Positions 1-7,863 are shown, counted from the stretch's first letter. The stretch: 17,096 nucleotides of DNA from CAZIIK01 sp964539235 (GCA_964539235.1 CAZIIK010000080.1:1-17096), one strand, 5' to 3'. Translations and numbers: made by a program. Notes: generated from the sequence alone by a model not told the origin.

Positions 1-2
1 AA

Positions 3-110
3 CGCTGGAGAAAAATCAGGGGATTTAAGTTGTTAACATTGGTCGCCGACAATGTAGAATTCAAAGATGGAGAATTGGTTAGTGAACAGATAAACAGGAA
101 GGCCGCTTAA
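3..110 (+). CDS. IS256-family transposase, C-terminal 35 residues (5' part outside window)
   Basis: The frame is open from base 3 to a TAA ending at 110. It begins RWRKIRGFKLLTLV, continues through NVEFKDGELV and ends NRKAA. The pattern of R/K-W-R, a short hydrophobic stretch, then a hydrophobic-F-x-D/N-G-hydrophobic-V strand just before the stop is what IS256/mutator DDE transposases show at their extreme C-terminus. The catalytic DDE residues would lie upstream, outside the window, so nothing can be said about whether the enzyme is intact. The transposase reads towards the dehydrogenase gene and stops 31 bases before the inferred element end, a normal layout for this family. Confidence 0.72.
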   Translation, partial: RWRKIRGFKLLTLVADNVEFKDGELVSEQINRKAA

Positions 111-114
111 CCAT

Positions 115-141
115 CCCATACACCAGATTTGACATTAACTC
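115..141. repeat. Probable right terminal inverted repeat of the IS256-family element
   Basis: Read on the minus strand, this stretch starts GAGTTAATGTCAAATC and continues TGGTGTATGGG. IS256-family ends commonly start GAG/GAGNTA and carry a TGTCAAA-like core followed by TGTGTATG-like sequence, which fits. It lies directly between the transposase stop and the truncated dehydrogenase. The matching left repeat is outside the window, so the exact inner boundary is not fixed. Confidence 0.6.
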
Positions 142-680
142 ACCGTCCCAGGTTGATAACCAAAAATACCCACAGACGGATACTGGCGTTGCCATTCAAT
201 ACCAATGTTCTTGATTAACATATTGAGCGCAGCTTTGCTCATGCGATAGCTGTACCACCCGCCATAACGATTATCACTGATGCTACCGACGCGAGCACTC
301 AGACACACAAATAGCAAATTTGTTGCAGCTGTCATCACGTGTTTTTCCAACGCCTGTGCCATATAGGCCGTTGGCAAGGTATTGACAGCAATACTGGTAT
401 GCAAATGGTCGGAAGATAATGCACGCAAAGATTTTTCGGGTCGATGCTGATCATCATGCAAATAGCCAATGGTATTAATGATCATATCTGGCGTCTGGTT
501 TTGTGCGGCAACCCATTGATCAACCGCATCTGAGTTGGTGCAATCCAAGCTGTAGTAAACACCATGACAAGCTTTTGGCTGAGCTCGCGAAAGCACAATC
601 ACATCATGACCTTTTGTCACAAACAACTCGGCTAAAGCAGAGCCGATACCACCAGCGCCTAAAATCCAAATGGTTTGCAT
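135..680 (-). pseudogene. Short-chain dehydrogenase/reductase (CsgA/C-factor-like), 3' end removed by IS256 insertion
   Basis: This encodes the N-terminal 180 residues of an NAD(P)-dependent short-chain dehydrogenase. A Rossmann glycine motif (GAGGIG, residues 8-13) follows the first strand. NTIG (69-72) corresponds to the NNAG-type motif. Ser133, Tyr145 and Lys149 (YRMSK) form the expected catalytic set, and QPGTV (176-180) is the conserved PG motif after the catalytic helix. Family members continue for roughly 50-60 more residues (D-T then the substrate loop and last helix). Here the frame hits TAA two codons after QPGT, in bases that belong to the insertion-sequence end. Native coding ends at about base 142 and none of the three frames beyond resembles the missing tail. 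The ATG at 680 has a near-perfect Shine-Dalgarno (683-691). A folded, active enzyme seems unlikely; the substrate is unknown. Confidence 0.8.
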
Positions 681-682
681 AG

Positions 683-691
683 ATCACCTCC
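683..691 (-). promoter_or_regulatory. Strong ribosome binding site of the truncated dehydrogenase gene
   Basis: On the minus strand the bases read GGAGGTGAT, an almost full complement to the 16S rRNA 3' end, two bases before the ATG at 680. It fixes the start codon and shows that the gene was well translated before being interrupted. Confidence 0.7.
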
Positions 692-716
692 AATTATTCA
701 CCACTGACTGCGGCAG

Positions 717-732
717 ACTGGCATGAGCCAGT
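717..732. repeat. Perfect 6-4-6 inverted repeat between divergent genes
   Basis: ACTGGC-ATGA-GCCAGT is a perfect dyad in the 163-base region between the divergent dehydrogenase fragment and the DCC-family gene. It abuts a candidate -35 box (733-738) for the plus-strand gene, a position where a repressor operator would act. It could also be a small hairpin at the start of the dehydrogenase transcript. One 16-bp dyad can occur by chance. Confidence 0.35.
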
Positions 733-761
733 TTGATTTTAATCAGATTCACCGTGAGAAT
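733..761 (+). promoter_or_regulatory. Candidate sigma-70 promoter for the DCC-family gene
   Basis: TTGATT (733-738) and GAGAAT (756-761) are separated by 17 bases, 82 bases upstream of the ATG at 844. Each box matches the consensus at four of six positions. The 681-843 region otherwise holds only the dyad at 717-732 and the two ribosome binding sites. Confidence 0.3.
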
Positions 762-843
762 GGTCTGCTAAATACATCACTGCATACGAATTAATACCAA
801 AACGGCATCACCAAACCTAAGCTTCCGGGAAGAGTTTAACACC

Positions 844-1218
844 ATGATCACTGTATTTTATGATGGCCATTGTGGCCTTTGCGCTAAAGAAATTGCCTAC
901 TACCAGAAGATTGCACCCGAAAACCAATTTGAGTGGGTTAATATCATGGAGAAATCCGAAACTTTTGAAGCACTGGGCTATTCATTGGATGCGGGGCTCA
1001 AGGCATTACACGTGAGAGATCATGACAATGTTATGCAGATAGGTGTGCGTGGCTTCATCACAATTTGGCGCACGCTACCACGCTGGAAATATTTAGCGCA
1101 ATTTGCAAGATTACCTATTGTGCTGCCCCTACTAGAATTTACTTATCAACGTTTCGCCGCATGGCGCTTTAAACGTTTAGGCTATCATTGCAGCGTTAGG
1201 CATAATTCAGATCGTTAA
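844..1218 (+). CDS. DCC-family (DUF393) thiol-disulfide oxidoreductase-like protein
   Basis: A 124-residue protein of the DCC/DUF393 (YuxK-like) family, named for its N-terminal D-G-x-C-x-x-C signature. Here YDGHCGLC (residues 7-14) follows the first predicted strand (ITVFYD), giving a CxxC pair at Cys11 and Cys14 in a thioredoxin-like position. The family is small and predicted to handle thiol/disulfide exchange; a precise substrate is not established. The centre holds the usual hydrophobic-plus-basic segment (VRGFITIWRTLPRWKYL), then a hydrophobic stretch (ARLPIVLPLLEFTY) and a basic C-terminus, so it may sit on the inner membrane face. The length is typical for the family. The ATG is preceded by GGGAAGAG, a reasonable ribosome site. 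It is transcribed alone, divergent from the broken dehydrogenase and convergent with tsaC, 24 bases from tsaC's stop. Confidence 0.8.
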   Translation: MITVFYDGHCGLCAKEIAYYQKIAPENQFEWVNIMEKSETFEALGYSLDAGLKALHVRDHDNVMQIGVRGFITIWRTLPRWKYLAQFARLPIVLPLLEFTYQRFAAWRFKRLGYHCSVRHNSDR

Positions 1219-1242
1219 TATTGGGTAGTCGTTATATAAAAT

Positions 1243-1791
1243 TTAGCGCAACACGGCCCCACTTAACGCATCACGAATTAAACTCGGCCTAATACGTCCA
1301 CCCGTTTTTCCAGCGACGACACCTGCAACCTGATGCAGCAATTCTGGGTCTAACTCAGCCGCTTCTGAGACCGAAGGTTTGCCGCTGAGATTGGCACTGG
1401 TTGACACTAAAGGGCTTTGACATAGGCTGCATAGTTCCGCCATCAAAGGATGATCCGTAACGCGGACGGCAACACTACGATGCTGGCCAGAGATCAAGCG
1501 TGAAACCTGGGATTTAATCGGCACCACCCAAGTAAATGGCCCAGGCCAACTTTCCATCACTGCACTACAGCGCTCACGAGGTAATTGGTCCCAATCGACA
1601 TAAGCATCTAGTTGCGCAACATCTGAGGCGACCAGGATCAACCCTTTATCTGCCGGACGATTCTTCAAACGCAATAGACAGTGCAATGCCAGGTTCGACT
1701 GTGGATCACAACTCAACCCATACACACCTTCTGTCGGCACAATAACAATTTCACCCGTTTGAATAGCCTGAGCAGCTTCAAGTATATTCAT
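1243..1791 (-). CDS. tsaC: L-threonylcarbamoyladenylate synthase, TsaC/YrdC type
   Basis: TsaC makes threonylcarbamoyl-AMP from threonine, bicarbonate and ATP. This is the first step of t6A37 modification of tRNAs reading ANN codons, which is completed by TsaB, TsaD and TsaE in the cytoplasm. The 182-residue product has the whole YrdC domain: PTEGVYGL (19-26), the KNR..K motif (Lys43, Arg45, Lys49) and the S-A-N motif (STSANLSG, Ser132 and Asn134). These are the KxR and SxN determinants of the family. It lacks the extra C-terminal Sua5 domain, so it is the short TsaC form of about 185-190 residues. I chose the ATG at 1791 because it gives the standard N-terminus (MNILEAAQAI). An in-frame ATG at 1836 would add 15 unconserved residues and has no Shine-Dalgarno. 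It lies 82 bases downstream of nuoN in the same orientation, so read-through from the operon is plausible; no promoter or terminator is evident between them. Confidence 0.88.
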   Translation of the reverse strand: MNILEAAQAIQTGEIVIVPTEGVYGLSCDPQSNLALHCLLRLKNRPADKGLILVASDVAQLDAYVDWDQLPRERCSAVMESWPGPFTWVVPIKSQVSRLISGQHRSVAVRVTDHPLMAELCSLCQSPLVSTSANLSGKPSVSEAAELDPELLHQVAGVVAGKTGGRIRPSLIRDALSGAVLR

Positions 1792-1873
1792 CAGCAATAA
1801 CCTACCTTGAACAGAAAAACTATTATCGGAATGCATGCATGAAACTAACTCATCACGGCATCATCCAATAGCC

Positions 1874-3316
1874 TCAGGAAAAGATATGGCAAACACCCAT
1901 TAATACGCTGGGCATAAAACCCAAGACCAATACAGCCAAACCATTAATCGACAAAACACAGAGTCCGTCTTTAGCGGGTTTAACTGAAACCACATTGTCT
2001 GCCGGCGCATCGAAGTACATCACCTTAACGACTCGAATATAGTAATAAGCACCCACAACTGACATCACCAAAGCGAATCCGGCAAGCCCATAGGACTGTT
2101 GATGGACTAATGCATTAATCACCAACAATTTGGCATCAAAGCCTAATAAAGGTGGCACACCGGCCATTGATAACAGCAATAACATTAATAAGAACGCTAA
2201 CCACACATGGCGTGTATTTAGGCCTGCTAAATCTTGAATATCATCAATTTCAATGCCTTGCTGACTCAGCAGTAACAACACACCAAAGCCACCAATGGCC
2301 ATAATTACGTAAACCACCACATAGAACAACGCCGCGTTCAAGCCCTGAGCACTGCCAATGGCCACACTCAGAAAAATAAACCCAACATGCGATACAGTGG
2401 AATAGGCAAACATGCGCTTAATACTGCGTTGCACCACAGCTAAAACATTACCCAGGAAAACCGACAACACCGCTAAAACTGTGAACCACAGCTGCCAATC
2501 AATGTGCACACCCTGCAGACCAACCACGACCAAACGGATCAATAAGGCAAATGCTGCCAACTTTGGCATCGTACCGATTAAAGCGGTAATCACGGTAGGC
2601 GCACCTTCGTACACATCCGGCACCCACATATGAAAAGGCGCTAAGCCAAACTTAAAGCCAATGCCAACGATGAAAAGCATCAAACCAAATAGCAACAAGG
2701 CATTATGCTGCGCACTGTGCCCAACAAAATGACTGATATTGGCTAACTGCAAAGTCCCGGTTGCACCGTATACCAACGACATCCCATACAGCAGAAAACC
2801 AGAAGCGATTGCACCCATGACGAAGTATTTCATGGCGGCTTCACTGCCATGTGTTGCGTCGCGCCGAATAGCAACCAAGGCATAAATCGGCAAAGACATC
2901 AGCTCAAGGCCCAAATACAGCGTGAGCAAACTGGCAGCTGATGTCAGCACCATACCACCCAATAACGCCACTAAAACCAAAACATGAAACTCACCGCGCA
3001 TGATCTGACGTTGGGCAACATAACCCCGGCCATACACAAATAACAGAAATACCATCAAATACATGAAACACTTGAGTAATACACTCAATGAATCCGTCAC
3101 AAATTGGTCATTCAGGGTAAAAACCTTGCCCAACGGCGCCACATAGCAAATGGTCAACACCGCCAAGACGACTAATGTCGCCTGCGCCAAAACATAGGTC
3201 ACGCCACGACGTGCGTCGGACAGAAATAAATCGACCAACATCACCACACAGATCATGACCAACAGAAAAATTTCTGACACTGCGGGCGCGAATAATGTTG
3301 TCAAGCTATTTGTCAT
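1874..3316 (-). CDS. nuoN: NADH-quinone oxidoreductase subunit N (antiporter-like)
   Basis: NuoN is one of three antiporter-like membrane subunits of complex I, next to NuoK/NuoJ, and forms a proton channel in the inner membrane. The 480-residue product is full length and almost entirely hydrophobic helices. Channel residues fall where expected: Glu138 (LYLGLELMSLP), Lys163 (AAMKYF), Lys222 (GIGFKFGLAPFHMW) and Lys252 (TMPKLAAFA), each about five positions beyond its E. coli counterpart. The ATG at 3316 gives the family-like start MTNSLTTLFAPAVSEIFLL. An upstream in-frame TTG at 3358 would overlap nuoM and lacks a ribosome site. AAAGG lies 12 bases before the ATG, a weak spacing, so translation may depend on coupling to nuoM, whose stop is 28 bases upstream. 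This is the last nuo gene. Confidence 0.95.
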   Translation of the reverse strand: MTNSLTTLFAPAVSEIFLLVMICVVMLVDLFLSDARRGVTYVLAQATLVVLAVLTICYVAPLGKVFTLNDQFVTDSLSVLLKCFMYLMVFLLFVYGRGYVAQRQIMRGEFHVLVLVALLGGMVLTSAASLLTLYLGLELMSLPIYALVAIRRDATHGSEAAMKYFVMGAIASGFLLYGMSLVYGATGTLQLANISHFVGHSAQHNALLLFGLMLFIVGIGFKFGLAPFHMWVPDVYEGAPTVITALIGTMPKLAAFALLIRLVVVGLQGVHIDWQLWFTVLAVLSVFLGNVLAVVQRSIKRMFAYSTVSHVGFIFLSVAIGSAQGLNAALFYVVVYVIMAIGGFGVLLLLSQQGIEIDDIQDLAGLNTRHVWLAFLLMLLLLSMAGVPPLLGFDAKLLVINALVHQQSYGLAGFALVMSVVGAYYYIRVVKVMYFDAPADNVVSVKPAKDGLCVLSINGLAVLVLGFMPSVLMGVCHIFS

Positions 3317-3344
3317 CTCGGTTAATACCTTTGTAATATTTCTA

Positions 3345-4874
3345 TCAATACGCGCCAACTGGCAAACGCATTAACACGTGATCAATAAAATGCAGCGTTG
3401 TTGCATGAGCAATATGCAGAATGGGCTCGGGGTAAATACCGAATACCAAAACTGGAACAGCAAGCAACAACATGACCAAAATCTCTAGTGGAGTTACATC
3501 AACTGACTGCTGCAACGTTGGATGTTGCCATTCTCCAAACAACACGCGTTTGTACATCCATAATGTATATGCTGGGGCAATCACCAAGGTAGTCGCCGCA
3601 AGCAATGCAATCCAAATATTGGCCTTAAAGGCTGAAATGACGACCAAAAATTCACCCACGAATCCCGTTGTACCTGGCAAACCTACATTGGCCATTGCAA
3701 ACAACATAAAAAAGGCTGCGAATATCGGCATCACATGGGCAACCCCTTGGTAGTCACGAATCATACGCGAACCAAACCGCTGCTGAATATAGCCAACGCC
3801 CAGGAATAATGCGCCGGATGAGAACGCGTGTGCAATCATTTGAAACACTGCACCTTGCACACTGATCATCGCATCGACCTTGTCATGTGTTTTACCCAAA
3901 ATCATGAACACCATGAAAATACCCAGAGTTACCAGTCCCATATGAGATACGGAAGAATAGGCAATCAGACGTTTCATATCGGTCTGCACAATCGACGCAA
4001 ACCCGACATAAACAATGGCAATCAGCGACAACACAATCAACAACCAATCGAAACTGGCATGCACCCCCGGCACAATTGGCAAACTAAAACGGAGAAAACC
4101 ATAAGCCCCCATCTTGAGCATCAGCGCTGCCAACACCACGGAACCACCGGCCGGTGCTTCTGTATGTGCATCGGGCAGCCAAGTATGCACAGGCCACATG
4201 GGGATTTTCACTGCGAAAGCCGCCAAAAATGCTAAAAAGATCCAATCTTGCTCAGTCGCAGTCAGGTGTAAACTTTGAAAACCCATGATGGAAAAATTAC
4301 CACTTTTTCCTGCCATATATAGGAAGGCAATCAGCATAAAAATCGATCCCAGGAAGGTATACAAGAAAAACTTAATGGATGCATACGCCTTACGCTCACC
4401 ACCCCAAATACCAATACCCAGGTACATCGGTACTAGTGACGCTTCCCAAAACACGTAGAACAACAAAGAATCTAAAGCAGCAAATGCACCATTCATAATA
4501 CCTGTGGAGATCAGAAAGATGGCCATGTACTGCCCCACTTTACGGGTAACAGATTTCCAAGCCGCTAAGACGATCACCACATTGGTGAAACAGGTTAGCA
4601 CAATAAATAAAATCGAAATACCATCAACACCCAATGCATATCTTGCATGCACCCAAGGAATCCAACTGTAATTTTCGACAAACTGCATGTGATAGCTGTT
4701 GCTATCAAAACCCAACAACAATGGTACGCATAATGCCAAAGTGAGTAAGGCAAAAACCAATGCCACCCAGCGTGCCGCTTCCGGGTTACGATCCCCGGTG
4801 CCGGTTGCCAAAACCACAACGCCACCCACAATAGGTAACCAAATTAATAAGCTTAATATCCAGTGCGCTAACAT
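3345..4874 (-). CDS. nuoM: NADH-quinone oxidoreductase subunit M (antiporter-like)
   Basis: NuoM is the middle antiporter-like proton-pumping subunit of complex I. The protein has 509 residues, the usual family length. Glu144 sits in YVFWEASLVPMYLGIGIWGG, the most conserved family segment and the position of the essential channel glutamate. Lys223 (FAVKIPMWPVHTWLPDAHTE) is the broken-helix lysine, and a further lysine occurs at 254 (LMLKMGAYGF). HTWLPDAHTEAPAGGSV is the standard loop of NuoM-type subunits and separates it from NuoL and NuoN. The ATG at 4874 has AAGGA about 10 bases upstream. Fifty bases separate it from the nuoL stop, one of the longer gaps in the operon; I see no separate promoter there. 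Confidence 0.96.
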   Translation of the reverse strand: MLAHWILSLLIWLPIVGGVVVLATGTGDRNPEAARWVALVFALLTLALCVPLLLGFDSNSYHMQFVENYSWIPWVHARYALGVDGISILFIVLTCFTNVVIVLAAWKSVTRKVGQYMAIFLISTGIMNGAFAALDSLLFYVFWEASLVPMYLGIGIWGGERKAYASIKFFLYTFLGSIFMLIAFLYMAGKSGNFSIMGFQSLHLTATEQDWIFLAFLAAFAVKIPMWPVHTWLPDAHTEAPAGGSVVLAALMLKMGAYGFLRFSLPIVPGVHASFDWLLIVLSLIAIVYVGFASIVQTDMKRLIAYSSVSHMGLVTLGIFMVFMILGKTHDKVDAMISVQGAVFQMIAHAFSSGALFLGVGYIQQRFGSRMIRDYQGVAHVMPIFAAFFMLFAMANVGLPGTTGFVGEFLVVISAFKANIWIALLAATTLVIAPAYTLWMYKRVLFGEWQHPTLQQSVDVTPLEILVMLLLAVPVLVFGIYPEPILHIAHATTLHFIDHVLMRLPVGAY

Positions 4875-4924
4875 TTACTGTCTATCCTTCTTTCACAATC
4901 TTATCGTCTCTCGCAAACTTGCAG

Positions 4925-6892
4925 TTAAGACAATGTCCAAAACACCCATCCCAGCAGAATGACCAAGCCTAATACCATGGCAAATGCATAATGGTACAAA
5001 TACCCAGTTTGCAGGCGACGCAATACCACACCCATCAAACGTGTCAAACGCCCTGAACCATTCACCAAGCCTCTATCGATAATCCACACATCGCCTAAAC
5101 GCCAACAGATTTTCCCGACTTTCTGGGCTGTCCAACATGCGACAACATCATAGGTATCATCTACCCAATATTTCTTCACTAAGAAACGATGCAACCAAGC
5201 ACATTTAGCTTTCAGTTGTTCCGGAACGCTGGGAAATGCCACATAGAGCAACCAAGTGATCACAACGCCAGCAATTGCCAACCAGAATGGCAAGGTCATC
5301 AAACCATGATGCAAGAACTGCCAGGGCGAGTGATACAATTTCTGCAATTGCGCGACGACATCATGCTGCGGCAGAATAAAAATCGAATGACCAAAGAAAC
5401 CATTCAATGCCGGTAAAAAGAATAAGAAACCAGCGACCACACTCGGAATCGCCAACAACACCAACGGCACTAAAATTGATATAGGTGATTCTTTCATGTG
5501 TTGAAGCTGCGCATCTGTCATGCGCTCCTTACCGTGGAACACCATAAAAAACATGCGGAACGTGTACAATGCCGTCACCAATGCACCAGCGGCTACAAAG
5601 AAGTAAGCAATACTGTGACCGGGGATGGTTGAATGCTGCACGGCTTCAATGATTAAGTCTTTCGAGTAAAAACCAGCAAACGGTGGAATAGCCGCCAAAG
5701 CCAAAGCACCGATCAACATGCATACATACGTCACCGGCATGTATTTGCGTAAGCCACCCATATAGCGCATATCTTGTTCGTGATGCATCGCCACAATCAC
5801 CGAGCCTGCGGATAAGAATAACAAGGCTTTAAAAGAAGCATGTGTCATCAAGTGAAACATGCCGATCGGAAAGGCAGAAGCACCTTGAGCGGCCATCATG
5901 TAACCTAATTGCGACAAGGTGGAATACGCAATCACGCGTTTAATATCCATCTGTACAATGCCTAATAAGCCCATGAAGAAACAAGTCGCTGCACCGATAA
6001 TCAACACTGTGCTCAATGCCACCGGCGAATATTCAAACATAGGCGACAAGCGTGCCACCATAAAAACCCCAGCAGTCACCATCGTTGCTGCATGAATCAG
6101 CGCTGAAATCGGCGTTGGGCCTTCCATGGAACCTTCCAACCAAATATGCAGTGGGATTTGCGCGGATTTACCAATTGCACCGATGAATAGCAAAATGCAC
6201 GCGACGGTAATCACATGCCAATGATGGTCACCCCAAATCGGCAAAGTGGCTTGTTGTATGGCATGAGTGCCGACTTGCTGAAAAACAGTTGCGTAATCAA
6301 TTGAACTGAAATACATCAAAACGACGGCGATACCCAGTAGAAAACCCAAATCGCCGACTCGGTTGGCAATAAAGGCTTTTAAGCTGGCGTAATTGGCGCT
6401 TTCTTTTTTAAACCAAAAGCCAATTAATAGGTAAGAGACTAAACCTACGCCTTCCCAACCGAAAAATAGCAATAGGAAATTGTTCGCCAATACCAAGGAC
6501 AACATGGCAAACGTAAAACCTGAAATATAACTGAAAAACCGTTGATAACCCGGGTCGTCCTGCATATAGCCAATCGAGTAAATGTGCACCAAGAGCGAAA
6601 CAAAGGCCACAATCACCATCATAAAGACCGTTAACTGGTCGACTAAAAAGCCAATGGAAAATGGTAGATGATCAATCGAGGCCCACGTATACAAAGTCAC
6701 GTTATACGTTGGATGGTGCAGGCAAATGAACACGTAAAACACATAAACTGACAAACCAAATGAGAGTAACATCAACAAAATTGTGATCCAATGCGCACCG
6801 CGACGACCAATTGATTTGCCACACAAACCAGCAACCAGGCTACCCAATAAAGGTGCGCATAAAATGGTTAACAGTATTCCATCTAGACTCAT
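4925..6892 (-). CDS. nuoL: NADH-quinone oxidoreductase subunit L (antiporter-like, distal)
   Basis: NuoL is the most distal antiporter-like subunit of complex I. Besides its proton channel it has a long lateral helix running along NuoM and NuoN. At 655 residues it is full length, with the C-terminal extension (residues about 500-655) expected for the lateral helix and final anchor. Glu147 in FFGWEGVGLVSYLLIGFW and Lys242 in GAIGKSAQIPLHIWL correspond to the E. coli channel residues Glu144 and Lys229. GPTPISALIHAATMVTAGVF (259-278) is the strongest NuoL signature, and HASFKALLF carries a second conserved histidine/lysine pair. The loop reads WLEGSMEGPTP rather than the commoner WLPDAMAGPTP, a variant I associate with some gammaproteobacteria. 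The ATG at 6892 lies 4 bases after nuoK's stop, with AGGGG overlapping the end of nuoK. Confidence 0.96.
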   Translation of the reverse strand: MSLDGILLTILCAPLLGSLVAGLCGKSIGRRGAHWITILLMLLSFGLSVYVFYVFICLHHPTYNVTLYTWASIDHLPFSIGFLVDQLTVFMMVIVAFVSLLVHIYSIGYMQDDPGYQRFFSYISGFTFAMLSLVLANNFLLLFFGWEGVGLVSYLLIGFWFKKESANYASLKAFIANRVGDLGFLLGIAVVLMYFSSIDYATVFQQVGTHAIQQATLPIWGDHHWHVITVACILLFIGAIGKSAQIPLHIWLEGSMEGPTPISALIHAATMVTAGVFMVARLSPMFEYSPVALSTVLIIGAATCFFMGLLGIVQMDIKRVIAYSTLSQLGYMMAAQGASAFPIGMFHLMTHASFKALLFLSAGSVIVAMHHEQDMRYMGGLRKYMPVTYVCMLIGALALAAIPPFAGFYSKDLIIEAVQHSTIPGHSIAYFFVAAGALVTALYTFRMFFMVFHGKERMTDAQLQHMKESPISILVPLVLLAIPSVVAGFLFFLPALNGFFGHSIFILPQHDVVAQLQKLYHSPWQFLHHGLMTLPFWLAIAGVVITWLLYVAFPSVPEQLKAKCAWLHRFLVKKYWVDDTYDVVACWTAQKVGKICWRLGDVWIIDRGLVNGSGRLTRLMGVVLRRLQTGYLYHYAFAMVLGLVILLGWVFWTLS

Positions 6893-6896
6893 GTTC

Positions 6897-7202
6897 TTAC
6901 CCCTTCAATCGGCCCATGTCTTCGATATTAATCGACTGCCGATTCCTAAATAACACCACTAAAATAGCCAAACCGATGGCAGCCTCAGCGGCGGCAGCCG
7001 TCAGAATAAAGAAAACAAATACTTCGCCAGCGGTGTGATGAAAATAGCGTGAAAAGGCAACAAAATTAGTGTTCACGGCTAATAGCATTAACTCGATTGA
7101 CATCAATAACACAATCAGGTTTTTACGATTCATAATGATGCCAATGATGCTCAGCCCAAACAGCACGGCGGCTAAAATAAGATAATCAGATAACGATACC
7201 AT
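6897..7202 (-). CDS. nuoK: NADH-quinone oxidoreductase subunit K
   Basis: NuoK is a three-helix membrane subunit (MrpC-like) in the proton path of complex I between NuoJ and NuoN. The product is 101 residues, close to the standard length of about 100. Its two essential membrane glutamates are present: Glu37 (MSIELMLLAVN) and Glu73 (TAAAAEAAIGLAI), matching E. coli Glu36 and Glu72. The C-terminal segment SINIEDMGRLKG is also typical. The ATG at 7202 has an excellent ribosome site, AAGGAG, fused to the nuoJ stop (AAGGAGTAA), giving tight coupling with nuoJ 4 bases away. Confidence 0.96.
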   Translation of the reverse strand: MVSLSDYLILAAVLFGLSIIGIIMNRKNLIVLLMSIELMLLAVNTNFVAFSRYFHHTAGEVFVFFILTAAAAEAAIGLAILVVLFRNRQSINIEDMGRLKG

Positions 7203-7206
7203 GCGC

Positions 7207-7827
7207 TTACTCCTTGTCTGAGCCGGAACGCGACTCTGATTTCATTTTGACTACCCGCAAACGGTCTTCAGCACGCACACGAATCTGATCATGCGGCGCT
7301 GTACCCCGCACACCGGATCGACGCCCGCGAAACGTTAAGGTAATAGCAGCGACCATCGCTGCTAATAAGATCACAGCGGCCAATTCAAATGGGTATAAAT
7401 AATGGGTAAACAACAATTGCCCCAGCACCGCAATACTGCTGTAATCTTGCGGATAAGCAGCAGGTACAGGTACGGCCTGCAGACCAAAATGTGTAGGGCC
7501 CAATACCCAAACTAATAGGCCAATGACAGCAGCACCGATTAAGAGTGCTACAGGCCAATGACGCACCATCCGTGCACTTTTAGCCTCAACTTCGGTATCC
7601 AGCATCATGACAACAAACATGAACAGCACCATAACGGCACCGACGTAAACCACCACCAGTACCAATGCAAGATATTCGACTTCAAGCAACAACCACGTAC
7701 AAGCAACCAGGACAAATGTAGCGACCAAACTCAACACCGCACGCACCGGATGCTTGGCGGTAATCACACACAAGGCGCCCACTACACTTAAAGCAGCAAA
7801 CAGATAAAACAATACCAGCACTGTCAT
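7207..7827 (-). CDS. nuoJ: NADH-quinone oxidoreductase subunit J
   Basis: NuoJ is a five-helix membrane subunit of complex I. Its third helix, with a pi-bulge, is thought to switch the water path between the quinone chamber and the pumps. The 206-residue protein shows the conserved core EYLALVLVVVYVGAVMVLFM, with Tyr61 and Gly63 at the bulge, and the early KHPVRAVLSL motif. After the last helix (about residue 168) comes a charged tail of roughly 40 residues (from GRRSGVRG to SGSDKE). This part is poorly conserved in the family and probably lies in the cytoplasm. The ATG at 7827 is preceded by GGGAG about 10 bases upstream. The gap from nuoI is 36 bases. Confidence 0.93.
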   Translation of the reverse strand: MTVLVLFYLFAALSVVGALCVITAKHPVRAVLSLVATFVLVACTWLLLEVEYLALVLVVVYVGAVMVLFMFVVMMLDTEVEAKSARMVRHWPVALLIGAAVIGLLVWVLGPTHFGLQAVPVPAAYPQDYSSIAVLGQLLFTHYLYPFELAAVILLAAMVAAITLTFRGRRSGVRGTAPHDQIRVRAEDRLRVVKMKSESRSGSDKE

Positions 7828-7863
7828 TCGACTTAATCTCCCTCATCATGCCAGCTCAACGAA

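Larger units (their letters stand above)
1..141 (+). mobile_element. Right end of an IS256-family insertion sequence (partial)
   Basis: The window opens inside an insertion sequence. Two things show this: the C-terminal coding end of a mutator/IS256-type transposase (3-110) and, 4 bases later, a terminal sequence ending in GACATTAACTC at 141 that resembles IS256-family ends as I remember them. At 142 the sequence becomes the 3' part of a short-chain dehydrogenase gene on the other strand, so 141/142 is the likely insertion boundary. IS256-family elements normally make 8-9 bp target duplications; the copy on this side would be bases 142-149 or 142-150. The left end and the other copy lie outside the window. 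The family call rests on recalled family features, not a search. Confidence 0.75.

Noticed and set aside
1..134. Possibility that the dehydrogenase continues by frameshift beyond its stop at 135
   Set aside because: All three minus-strand frames past the stop were read by eye; none shows the expected D-T/P-F continuation, and the stretch is explained by the IS256 end and the transposase C-terminus on the other strand.
1219..1242. Bidirectional terminator between the convergent DCC gene and tsaC
   Set aside because: The short AT-rich gap has no inverted repeat able to form a stable hairpin.
1792..1836. Longer TsaC from ATG at 1836
   Set aside because: It adds 15 residues unlike the family N-terminus and has no Shine-Dalgarno. 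The ATG at 1791 gives the expected length of about 182 residues.
1792..1873. Rho-independent terminator after nuoN
   Set aside because: No GC-rich stem followed by a T-run (A-run on the plus strand) is visible. The small palindrome ATGCATGCAT near 1831-1840 is too AT-rich and lacks a T-tract.
3317..3358. TTG start for nuoN at 3358, overlapping nuoM
   Set aside because: The added 14 residues (ARIDRNITKVLTE region) are not family-like. ATG at 3316 gives the standard NuoN beginning.
3828..4235. A 135-codon plus-strand open frame rich in His, Asn and Gln inside nuoM
   Set aside because: It is antisense to strongly conserved nuoM sequence. Its composition (His/Asn/Gln-rich) is what reverse-strand reading of a hydrophobic membrane protein gives. 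No ribosome site or known motif.
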